This document shows positions 48,147-55,768 of a DNA stretch of 64,000 bases, piece after piece. The position numbers and the translations under genes were made by a program. The number at the start of each line of letters is the position of its first letter. The stretch's first letter is position 1. The notes below the pieces were generated by a model. That model did not search any database. It was given only the letters and a program-made list of their open reading frames with translations, and was not told where the DNA came from. The stretch lies in NCBI GenBank assembly GCA_035378955.1, contig DAOSUS010000001.1, positions 1-64,000 of the forward strand, given 5' to 3'. The stretch is from Candidatus Hydrogenedens sp. Lineage in GTDB: Bacteria; Hydrogenedentota; Hydrogenedentia; Hydrogenedentales; Hydrogenedentaceae.

Positions 48147-49714
48147 TATTGAACCCTTTCCGATAATGCTTCTTGTGCTTTTATATCCTGAACAACAGAA
48201 CCCCAGACCAAACCACGAATTTTCTCTTCGGATTCCGGCGGGGTTAGAAGGCTAACTATAACTGTAACAATGATTGAGAAAACAAAGGACCACATGGAAA
48301 CAAATAGGAACGGGTCTTCCGCAGGGAATAAATTAGGAACACACCACAAAACAAAGCAGAAGAAAACACCCGATAACAAACCTATCAATCCGCCCCAACC
48401 TGTAGCACGCTTCCACATAATTCCGAGCAATAAAACAGCCAGTGAGGGACCTTGAAATAGAGACAATATAGTTTGAATAAAATTATAAATTCCACCTACT
48501 CGTGAAATCTGTTCTGCAAAAGTGGCACTACTTATGATAAGAAATAAAGTAAAACCGCGTCCTACATATAGAGCCTGCTTTTCATCCAATGATTTCTTCA
48601 TTCCCAAGGTCCAGAGTTTATTGAAAATATCTGTAACAAATATAGTAGAAGCAGAACTAAGAGTGCCAGAAATACTGGACATCAACGCAGCAAAAAGAGC
48701 CGCAAACATAAGCCCCCGTAGTCCCGGTGGTAACATCATCCGTATCATGGTAGGGATAACTTTATCCTGTTCATGCAATATAATGTTCCTTTCATGTAAG
48801 TAAACAATAGCACAAAGTCCAGGCAGGGCTACCATCAACGGAATAAAAGATTTCAGAAAACCTCCCATAAGCATACCCGCTTTAGCATCCCATTCAGAAC
48901 GGGCACCCAATGTCCTGTGAACAATGGCTTGATTTCCACTCATATACGCAATAGCAAGGACGATACCCAGACCGAAAACAATCCCTGTCCATGGGAAAGG
49001 ATTTTCAGTACTATTCGGCAGAAGGATTGTAAAATGATTGGCATATTCAGGTCCAAGCGACTCTATTTTGGCTCTCATAACACTCCATCCACCAACTTCC
49101 CAGAGACTTAACGCTAATAAACCTAAACCGCCAACATACATCACGATTAACTGAACCACATCGGTCATCACCACGGCAGATAAGCCCCCAGCAAATGTGT
49201 AAAAACCTGTTACACCTGCCATCACCCAAACTGTGTATATCGGTTTGTAGCCTAAAATCGTATAAACAAGGTCATCTGCCGTCGTCCATAACATTATCAT
49301 CAGAGACAACAGCATTACAGAAGTCCAGATAAGAGCATTTATTACCTGAACCGCTGAATTATATCTTCTCCCTAAAAACTCGGGAATGGTAAACACACCC
49401 GAACGCCAGAAATAGGGAACGAATATAAATGCTGCAAATACCATAGCCGGCATAGAACCTAACCAGTCAAAATTGGCAGCAGACACTCCATATCTGTAAG
49501 CATTTCCAGCAACACCAACGAAATCTAAAGCCCCAATGTCGCTCACCACGATAGAAAAAGCAATCGCCCAGAAAGGGAGTGATTTACCAGAAATAAAAAA
49601 GTCTCCTGCATTCTCAACATACCGACTTGTGTAGGTGCCTAAAGCAAAACAGCCTACCATATAAACGCCGATAATCGTTAAATCTATCCAATGTAGTGTT
49701 ACATACTCAACCAA
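48146..49714 (-). CDS. Sodium:solute symporter (SSS family)
   Basis: The 522-residue protein has about 13 membrane helices and clear SSS signatures: ENAGDFFISGKSLPFWAIA near the start, GFYTFAGGLSAVVMTDVVQ, and ALFAALMSSISGTLSSASTIF. The family couples sodium to sugars, amino acids, solutes or anions. The substrate cannot be told by eye. It leads an operon with two small membrane proteins and one soluble unknown. Confidence 0.88.
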   Translation of the reverse strand: MVEYVTLHWIDLTIIGVYMVGCFALGTYTSRYVENAGDFFISGKSLPFWAIAFSIVVSDIGALDFVGVAGNAYRYGVSAANFDWLGSMPAMVFAAFIFVPYFWRSGVFTIPEFLGRRYNSAVQVINALIWTSVMLLSLMIMLWTTADDLVYTILGYKPIYTVWVMAGVTGFYTFAGGLSAVVMTDVVQLIVMYVGGLGLLALSLWEVGGWSVMRAKIESLGPEYANHFTILLPNSTENPFPWTGIVFGLGIVLAIAYMSGNQAIVHRTLGARSEWDAKAGMLMGGFLKSFIPLMVALPGLCAIVYLHERNIILHEQDKVIPTMIRMMLPPGLRGLMFAALFAALMSSISGTLSSASTIFVTDIFNKLWTLGMKKSLDEKQALYVGRGFTLFLIISSATFAEQISRVGGIYNFIQTILSLFQGPSLAVLLLGIMWKRATGWGGLIGLLSGVFFCFVLWCVPNLFPAEDPFLFVSMWSFVFSIIVTVIVSLLTPPESEEKIRGLVWGSVVQDIKAQEALSERVQ

Positions 49715-50362
49715 GGCATGGCTCCTTCATAAAGGTTTACAATATTTTAAAAAAGATTTTAATACATTTGGCTCATTATCATACTATAATCAACCCTTCA
49801 ATATCGAAAAAAGACCTGCAATATATCAAAAGAAACATTCTATACGATGGAATAACAAAGGAAACTATTTTTAATAACGATTATTCTTTTTATCCAATCA
49901 CTGCTTAGAGAATTTATTCGATGTTGATTTTTTGGCTTTTGATATTTCATTACCTTATTCCCTTTTTATGGGATTGGTCGCTTTTGAGAATATTCTGCCC
50001 TATCTGGTCATGCTTGGCTTTTCCTTTGTTGTTTATTTAATTGAGTACCTATAGGAGATAAAGAATACATAGATTTTAGAGTCCTCATAATACCATAAAG
50101 GATACAAAAACACGAATGAAGAAGGAAAGAAAATCTCTTCCAACTTGACATACACTATTTTTTCTCTTTGTAGATTGGATTTCAATTGGTCAAAAAATTA
50201 TCACCACGAATTACACAAATAGACACGAATAAAAACAAATGGAAAAAAATCTATCATCCATTATTTCATTTAATGAACGGAACCGTCCTCGCTTCGGGTA
50301 TTTTTAATTGGATAAATCTTTCAACCACAAAAGATACAAAGATTTTGCACAGAGTTCACAAT

Positions 50363-50386
50363 GTAGGAGCGAAATATGTTTCGCTC
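50363..50386 (+). repeat. GTAG-headed hairpin
   Basis: GTAG is followed by GAGCGAAA-TATG-TTTCGCTC, a perfect 8-bp stem. The sequence before it (gttcacaatgtag) is also found at 3585-3597. Confidence 0.75.
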
Positions 50387-50487
50387 GCACCTTCTCTGTG
50401 GTTTTTGTGTGAAATTTCCTTCGTGTCCTCTGTGATTAATTCTTTTTTACTACGAAGAGCACAGAGCTCTTGCACAAAGTGTACAAA

Positions 50488-50522
50488 GATGAAAGATCCC
50501 GAAGCAGGGATGCTTCATCTAC
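50488..50522 (-). repeat. GTAG-headed long hairpin on the minus strand
   Basis: On the minus strand GTAG precedes ATGAAGCATCCC, and GGGATCTTTCAT closes the stem, with two mismatches inside it. It matches in sequence the units at 3442 and 15377. Confidence 0.65.
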
Positions 50523-50549
50523 AATCTTCTTGTCCTTATAGTCTTGTCA

Positions 50550-50569
50550 GGGCATGGCATGCCATGCCC
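50550..50569. repeat. Perfect 20-bp palindrome
   Basis: GGGCATGGCATGCCATGCCC equals its own reverse complement. It is flanked by tca and ttac; on the minus strand the foot reads GTAA instead of GTAG. It could be a recombination or REP-type site. Confidence 0.75.
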
Positions 50570-50591
50570 TTACGATTGGAAAGAAAGAAAG

Positions 50592-50695
50592 TATAAATCT
50601 GCTACCTATCTCCTATAGGTTATCAAATAGGATATCTCTACTAAAACGGAAAGGAAATTATAAATCTATTACCTATGTTCTATTACCTATGTTCT
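50592..50695 (+). repeat. ATTACCTATGTTCT-type repeats left of the hdr-mvh cluster
   Basis: A perfect 14-bp tandem pair ATTACCTATGTTCT lies at 50668-50695. A related copy (TATAAATCTGCTACCTATCTCC) begins at 50592. An inverted relative lies right of the cluster at 57352-57376. Confidence 0.65.
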
Positions 50696-50758
50696 ATAGA
50701 ATTTATTTATTACGATATTTTGTTTTTAATATTTTAAATATAATTATTTTATATTTAT

Positions 50759-50788
50759 TTGACAATATATAGATAATATTACTATAAT
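50759..50788 (+). promoter_or_regulatory. Near-consensus sigma-70 promoter of the hdr-mvh operon
   Basis: TTGACA at 50759-50764 and TATAAT at 50783-50788 are both perfect hexamers, with an 18-base spacer. Transcription would begin near 50795, leaving an untranslated leader of about 58 bases. No other promoter in the window is this close to consensus. No Shine-Dalgarno site precedes the first ATG. Confidence 0.75.
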
Positions 50789-50852
50789 ACAATATATTAT
50801 TAGATATATATTTAAAAATAAAAAATTATAATTGTTTTTTATATAAAAAATT

Positions 50853-51452
50853 ATGGCGCAAGAACTAACCACTAAATCAGTATTATACGAAAGACAGTTA
50901 GATGCAAATTTTGCCAACCTAATACAATCGATGCCTGGAGGCGAAAATTTGAGAAGGTGTATTCAATGTGGGACTTGTAGTGCTACTTGCCCATTTTCCC
51001 ATGTTATGGATTATACACCTCGCAAGATTATCTATTTAATTAGGGAAGGCTTTAAAGAAGAAGTCATGTCCAGTTTTACACCGTGGCTTTGTGCAAGTTG
51101 TTTTTCATGTAGAGTCCGCTGTCCAAAGGAAATTAAAATAACGGATTTAATGTATCTAATAAAGAGAGAAGCAATAAAGGATAACCATTATCCCCAAAAA
51201 GCACCTATTGTGCTTCTAACAAAAGAATCGGTGAAAATGATTCATAAAAACGGTAGAATTTCTGAAAGTTATTTAATGGGAATTGTTCTACTTAAAGTTA
51301 GTTTTCTAAAGTTGCTTCGCATGTCGGGTTTAGGATTAAAAATGCTGTTAACAGGTAGATTTACCTTAATCCCAGAAAAAATAAAAAGTCGTGGAGAACT
51401 AAAGAAAATATTAGCCTTCTCAAATAAAAAAGTAGAGGAAAACAGTAAATGA
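50853..51452 (+). CDS. hdrC: HdrC-like heterodisulfide reductase subunit C
   Basis: The 199-residue iron-sulfur protein has two [4Fe-4S] motifs: C36-x2-C39-x2-C42-x3-C46 (CIQCGTCSATC) and C80-x2-C83-x2-C86-x3-C90 (CASCFSCRVRC). The rest is helical and Lys-rich. HdrC relays electrons between HdrA and HdrB. No ribosome site precedes the ATG, only an AT-rich leader, unlike most genes in the window. It is the first gene of the cluster, which is driven by the promoter at 50759-50788, and it overlaps hdrB by four bases (ATGA). Confidence 0.88.
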   Translation: MAQELTTKSVLYERQLDANFANLIQSMPGGENLRRCIQCGTCSATCPFSHVMDYTPRKIIYLIREGFKEEVMSSFTPWLCASCFSCRVRCPKEIKITDLMYLIKREAIKDNHYPQKAPIVLLTKESVKMIHKNGRISESYLMGIVLLKVSFLKLLRMSGLGLKMLLTGRFTLIPEKIKSRGELKKILAFSNKKVEENSK

Positions 51453-52318
51453 AATACTTTTACTATCCAGGTTGCTCTTTAAGAGGTATGGGAAAGGCAT
51501 ATGAAGAATCATGGTTAAAAGTGTGCCAAAAAATAGGTCTTCAATTAGAAGAAGTTAAAGATTGGAATTGTTGTGGTTCTACAACTTACCTTGGGTTCGA
51601 TGAAATTAAATCATTAGTTTTGGTTTCAAGAAACCTTGCTATGTTAGAGAAAGAAGGGGGTAGTGAGGTTATTACACCCTGTATTGCTTGTTATTATCTC
51701 TTTAATAGGACAAATCATAATTTAAGGGACTATCCTCAATTAAAAACAGAAACAAATAAGATGTTACAAGAAGTAGGATTAACCTATTCTGGAAATGTCA
51801 AAGTTAGGCACCCTTTAGATATCTTAGTTAATGATGGCTGGATGGAGAAAATATCTCAAAACATAGAAAAGCGACTGGAGCGTTTTAAAGCTGTTTGTTA
51901 TTATGGCTGTCAACTTCTCAGACCCTATTGCGAGTTTGATAACCCGAGCAATCCTAAAAATATGGATATATTAGTTGGCCTCACAGGAGTTGATGTTTTA
52001 GATTATCCATTAAAGACTAAATGTTGTGGAGCAATTATAACTTCAAATATTCCCGAAAAAGGACTTGAACTTGTTTATGTTTTATTAAAGGAAGCAAAGA
52101 AAAGAAATGCGGATTTTATCGTGGTTACATGTCCTTTATGTCAATTTAATTTAGAATTTCAGCAAGAAAAGATTATGAAAATATATGAGGAAGATATTGG
52201 GTTACCCATATTGTATTACACACAAGTTCTGGGGTTGGCAATGGGTCTCTCCTTAAAAGAGTTAGGAATTAGACGTTGTTTAACACTAACACCAGAATTT
52301 GAGCGAGCTTTAATATGA
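51449..52318 (+). CDS. hdrB: HdrB-like heterodisulfide reductase subunit B (CCG domains)
   Basis: The 289-residue protein has two complete cysteine-rich CCG domains. The first has C9, C41-C42, C78 and C81; the second has C154, C192-C193, C228 and C231. In methanogens each CCG domain binds a noncubane [4Fe-4S] cluster and the pair reduces the CoM-S-S-CoB disulfide. All the ligands are kept here, so disulfide reduction is likely, but in bacteria the acceptor is unknown. It overlaps both neighbours by four bases. Confidence 0.9.
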   Translation: MKYFYYPGCSLRGMGKAYEESWLKVCQKIGLQLEEVKDWNCCGSTTYLGFDEIKSLVLVSRNLAMLEKEGGSEVITPCIACYYLFNRTNHNLRDYPQLKTETNKMLQEVGLTYSGNVKVRHPLDILVNDGWMEKISQNIEKRLERFKAVCYYGCQLLRPYCEFDNPSNPKNMDILVGLTGVDVLDYPLKTKCCGAIITSNIPEKGLELVYVLLKEAKKRNADFIVVTCPLCQFNLEFQQEKIMKIYEEDIGLPILYYTQVLGLAMGLSLKELGIRRCLTLTPEFERALI

Positions 52319-54306
52319 AAACAAATAACAAGGAAATACGAATCGGTTTTTATATCTGTCATTGTGGGACAAATATTGCAGGCGTAGTAGATGTAGACAA
52401 AGTAAGAGAGTTTATAGTGAAAAAAGATAATGTTGTGGTGTCACGTAACTACAAATATATGTGTTCTGACCCAGGTCAGGAGTTAATACAAAAAGATATT
52501 CAAGAACATAGGTTAAACAGAATTGTTGTGGCGTCCTGCTCGCCATTACTTCATGAAAAAACTTTTAGAAATACTTTAGAAAAAGCAGGTTTAAATCCAT
52601 TCTATCTTCAAATGGTTAATGTTAGAGAACATGTAGCTTGGGTTCATTCAGATAATGAAAAAGCCACTGAAAAAGCAAAGGCTTTGTGCAATGCAGCAAT
52701 AAATAGGGTTAGGCATAATAAACCTCTTGAGAAAAAAAGAGTATCATTTCACCAAGATGTTTTAATTATAGGAGGGGGTATTGCAGGCATACATTCTGCT
52801 TTGACATTAGCCTCTGGTGGCAAGAAGGTTTATCTCGTTGAGAAAAAGCCTACCATTGGTGGACACATGGCAATGTTCGACAAAACATTCCCTACTCTGG
52901 ACTGTGCCGCTTGCATTTTAACTCCTAAAATGTCTGCCATTAAAGAAAATAAAAATATAATACTCTGGACCAATTCAGAAGTGATAAAGATAGAAGGATA
53001 TGTGGGAAACTTCAAAGTTACGATTAAGAGAAATCCTCGATATGTTAGGGAAGATTTGTGTATAGGATGTGGGCAATGTGTAGAAAATTGTTTCTATAAA
53101 GAGGCAAAATTTCCCGATGAGTTTAATTTAGGCTTAAGCAAGCGAAAACCTATTTACATACCTTTTCCACAAGCCATACCCAATTCCGCCATAATTGATG
53201 ATAAGACATGCATCCATTTCAAGACGGGAAAATGTAAACAGATGTGCCTATCTGCCTGTGAACGCAATGCTATTGATTTCAATCAAAAAGAAGAGTTAAG
53301 AGAAATTCAGGTTGGTGCTATTATTGTTGCCACCGGCTTCAAAACATACGATCCTATAAAGGAGCCCGAATATGGTTATGGAGTTTATCCTAATGTATAT
53401 ACTTCACTTGAAGTAGAAAGACTGATTAATGCGTCGGGTCCCACTGCCGGTGAGGTAATATTAAGAGATGGGACAAAACCCAAATCAATTGGTATTATTC
53501 ATTGCATTGGTTCACGCAGTGAAAAAGCCAATAAATGGTGTTCTCGTGTTTGTTGTATGTACTCTTTGAAACTTGCCTATTTACTAAAAAAACATACTCA
53601 TGCAGAAATTTACAATTTCTATATTGATATGCGTACCCCGGGTAAAATGTATGAAGAATTTTATGATAGGCTTTTAACAGAGGGGGTACATTTTATCCGT
53701 GGGAAGGTTGCCGAAGTAACAGATATTTCCCTTGTGAAGGAAGAAGAGGGAAAACTAATATTAAGAGTTGAAGATACTTTAGCAAGTGTCATTAGGAGAA
53801 TCCCTGTAGATATGGTAGTTCTATCAGTAGGTTTGGAACCCTCCGAAGACACACAAAAACTCGCACATATATTAAACATAGGTCTTTCCGCTGAAGGCTT
53901 TTTCCAGGAAAGGCACCCTAAATTGGCTCCTGTCAGTACCTTTTCAGAGGGCATTTTTATTGCTGGATGTTGTCAAGGACCTAAAGACATCCCTGATACC
54001 GTAGCGCAAGCAGGTGCTTCTGCTGCGGAGGCAATGGCTATGATTGATGCAGGATATTTTGAAATAGAACCCATTACTGCTTATGTGCTGGATGAATTTT
54101 GTAGTGGATGTAAATCCTGCATTAATATTTGTCCTTACTCTGCTATTTCTTATGACGAATCGAAGAAAAAAGTATTTGTAAATGAGACTTTATGCAAAGG
54201 ATGCGGTACTTGTAGTGCTACTTGTCCGAGTGGTGTTATGAAACAAAATCTTTTCGAGGATGAACAAATATTGAATGAAATTGAAGGACTTCTTGTGTAT
54301 GAGTGA
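52315..54306 (+). CDS. hdrA: HdrA-like heterodisulfide reductase subunit A (flavin bifurcating)
   Basis: The 663-residue flavoprotein has an N-terminal domain (GFYICHCGTNIAG), a FAD-binding GGGIAGIHSALTLA (about 153-166), the HdrA-specific LDCAACILTPKM (about 197-208) and an inserted ferredoxin-like region (CIGCGQCVENC, about 249-259). The end has two [4Fe-4S] motifs (C596 and C627 regions: CSGCKSCINIC and CKGCGTCSATC). HdrA is the site of flavin-based electron bifurcation: it splits electrons from hydrogenase between HdrB and ferredoxin. It overlaps mvhD by eight bases with the start I chose. Confidence 0.92.
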   Translation: MKTNNKEIRIGFYICHCGTNIAGVVDVDKVREFIVKKDNVVVSRNYKYMCSDPGQELIQKDIQEHRLNRIVVASCSPLLHEKTFRNTLEKAGLNPFYLQMVNVREHVAWVHSDNEKATEKAKALCNAAINRVRHNKPLEKKRVSFHQDVLIIGGGIAGIHSALTLASGGKKVYLVEKKPTIGGHMAMFDKTFPTLDCAACILTPKMSAIKENKNIILWTNSEVIKIEGYVGNFKVTIKRNPRYVREDLCIGCGQCVENCFYKEAKFPDEFNLGLSKRKPIYIPFPQAIPNSAIIDDKTCIHFKTGKCKQMCLSACERNAIDFNQKEELREIQVGAIIVATGFKTYDPIKEPEYGYGVYPNVYTSLEVERLINASGPTAGEVILRDGTKPKSIGIIHCIGSRSEKANKWCSRVCCMYSLKLAYLLKKHTHAEIYNFYIDMRTPGKMYEEFYDRLLTEGVHFIRGKVAEVTDISLVKEEEGKLILRVEDTLASVIRRIPVDMVVLSVGLEPSEDTQKLAHILNIGLSAEGFFQERHPKLAPVSTFSEGIFIAGCCQGPKDIPDTVAQAGASAAEAMAMIDAGYFEIEPITAYVLDEFCSGCKSCINICPYSAISYDESKKKVFVNETLCKGCGTCSATCPSGVMKQNLFEDEQILNEIEGLLVYE

Positions 54307-54775
54307 ACAAAACTGGGAACCTAAAATCATTGCGTTTTTCTGTAATTGGTGTACTTATACCGCTGCAGACCTGGCAGGAGTATCTAAGTTATCCTATGCC
54401 CCCAATGTGAGGATAATTAGAGTAATGTGCTCAGGTAGAGTAGACCCTCAATTTGTATTGTCTGCCTTTGCGAATGGAGCCGACGGCGTTTTAATCGGGG
54501 GCTGTCACCCTGGAGATTGCCACTATAGCGAGGGAAATTATAAAACTCTCCGAAGAATCTCTTTGCTAAAGAAAATGTTAACTCAATTTGGAATTGAATA
54601 TGATAGGGTGCGACTGGAATGGATATCCGGTGCAGAAGGTGAAAAGGTAAAGACTGTTATAAACGAAATGACAGACAAAATAAGAAAATTAGGACCACTA
54701 AATCTACCTGAAAAATTTATTACCTGGGATAGAGAATTAGAAAAACTAGACAGAGAGTCTGAATATATAAATTGA
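54299..54775 (+). CDS. mvhD: MvhD-like [2Fe-2S] electron transfer subunit
   Basis: I choose the ATG at 54299; a longer frame starts at 54275, inside hdrA. The 158-residue protein has C15 and C18 in FFCNWCTY, C44 in VMCSGRVDP, and C69 and C74 in GGCHPGDCHY, the full MvhD cysteine pattern. It transfers electrons from the hydrogenase (MvhAG) to HdrA. The GCHPGDCHY block is characteristic of MvhD/FrhD-like proteins. The position between hdrA and mvhG fits this role. Confidence 0.9.
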   Translation: MSEQNWEPKIIAFFCNWCTYTAADLAGVSKLSYAPNVRIIRVMCSGRVDPQFVLSAFANGADGVLIGGCHPGDCHYSEGNYKTLRRISLLKKMLTQFGIEYDRVRLEWISGAEGEKVKTVINEMTDKIRKLGPLNLPEKFITWDRELEKLDRESEYIN

Positions 54776-54787
54776 GGAAATAGAACA

Positions 54788-55765
54788 ATGTCTTCAAAGC
54801 CGAAAGTAGCATTTTATTGGTGTGCTTCTTGTGGAGGTTGTGAAGAAGCAGTAGTTGATTTGGCAGAAGATATACTTGAAGTTGTAAAGTTAGTAGACAT
54901 TGTATTTTGGCCAGTTGCCATGGACTTTAAAAAGAGAGATGTGGAAGCATTACCAGATAAATCAATTAATATTGCATTTATTAATGGGGCAATTCGAACC
55001 TCCGAACAAAAAGAAATTGCTCATTTATTGAGAGAAAAGTCCCATTTAATTGTAGCCTTTGGCTCTTGTGCCTGTTTTGGTGGCATTCCTGCTCTTGCTA
55101 ACCTCTACAGTAAGTTTGAAGTTTTAAATGATGTTTATATTGAGTCTCCAACTGTTGATAACGATACTAAATTGCTCCCTCAAACTACATCTGCTGATAA
55201 TAATGGAAAACAGTTAGAATTACCTAAATTTTATAACCAGGTAAGGGCTTTAGATGAGGTCATTTCGGTAGATTATTACCTGCCGGGTTGTGCTCCAACA
55301 CCGAAATTAATAGCTAATGCTGTAAATACATTACTCGGTGGTAATTTGCCAGCTGCAGGTTCTACATTACTACCGGACATAGCCCTTTGTGAAGAATGCC
55401 CGAGAAAAGACTCTAAACCCACAGACCTTTCGATTACAGAATATAAAAGGATTTGTGAAAATCTTGTGGACTCTGAAAAATGTTTATTGGCTCAAGGGTT
55501 TCTATGCTTGGGTCCCGTAACTCGTGGTGGCTGCGAGGCTCTATGTATAAATGGAAATATGCCTTGTACAGGATGTACTGGTCCCACATCGAGAATAGTA
55601 GACTTTGGCGCAAAAGCAGTATCTATGTTTGCATCGTTGTCCAGTGGAAAAAACGAAGAGGAAATAGAGAAAAACTATGCACAAATAATAGACCCTGTAG
55701 GCACTTTTTATAGATATCATCTTTCAAAAAGTTTATTAAAAGGAAAACTTGAGAGGGGAATATAG
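54788..55765 (+). CDS. mvhG: [NiFe]-hydrogenase small subunit (MvhG-like)
   Basis: The 325-residue protein has the small-subunit cysteines for the proximal cluster (C12-ASC15-GGC18, GSCACFGG, DYYLPGCAPTP). A further set for the medial and distal clusters is CEECPRK and CLLAQGFLC...PCTGCTGP. There is no Tat signal peptide, as expected for a cytoplasmic group 3 hydrogenase. Eight of the ten arginine codons are AGA or AGG. A gagg site lies upstream of the start. Confidence 0.92.
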   Translation: MSSKPKVAFYWCASCGGCEEAVVDLAEDILEVVKLVDIVFWPVAMDFKKRDVEALPDKSINIAFINGAIRTSEQKEIAHLLREKSHLIVAFGSCACFGGIPALANLYSKFEVLNDVYIESPTVDNDTKLLPQTTSADNNGKQLELPKFYNQVRALDEVISVDYYLPGCAPTPKLIANAVNTLLGGNLPAAGSTLLPDIALCEECPRKDSKPTDLSITEYKRICENLVDSEKCLLAQGFLCLGPVTRGGCEALCINGNMPCTGCTGPTSRIVDFGAKAVSMFASLSSGKNEEEIEKNYAQIIDPVGTFYRYHLSKSLLKGKLERGI

Positions 55766-55768
55766 AGT

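Larger units (their letters stand above)
49715..50852. other. Long intergenic region with repeats upstream of the hdr-mvh cluster
   Basis: There is no solid coding sequence in 1.1 kb. Open frames at 50186-50596 and 50554-50772 are translations of dispersed repeats. A hydrophobic 39-codon frame at 49921-50040 is possible but has weak support. The region holds three palindromic units, the dispersed elements at 50322-50366 and 50388-50447 (both shared with 3.2-3.6 kb), ATTACCTATGTTCT repeats, and a near-consensus promoter near its right end. Confidence 0.75.

Noticed and set aside
49696..49908. Open frame of 70 codons crossing the symporter start
   Set aside because: It overlaps a solid gene start, has no ribosome site and no recognisable protein features.
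50186..50596. Open frame of 136 codons
   Set aside because: It runs through dispersed intergenic repeats; its sequence (TTKDTKILHR-like) is a translation of these repeats and lacks a ribosome site.
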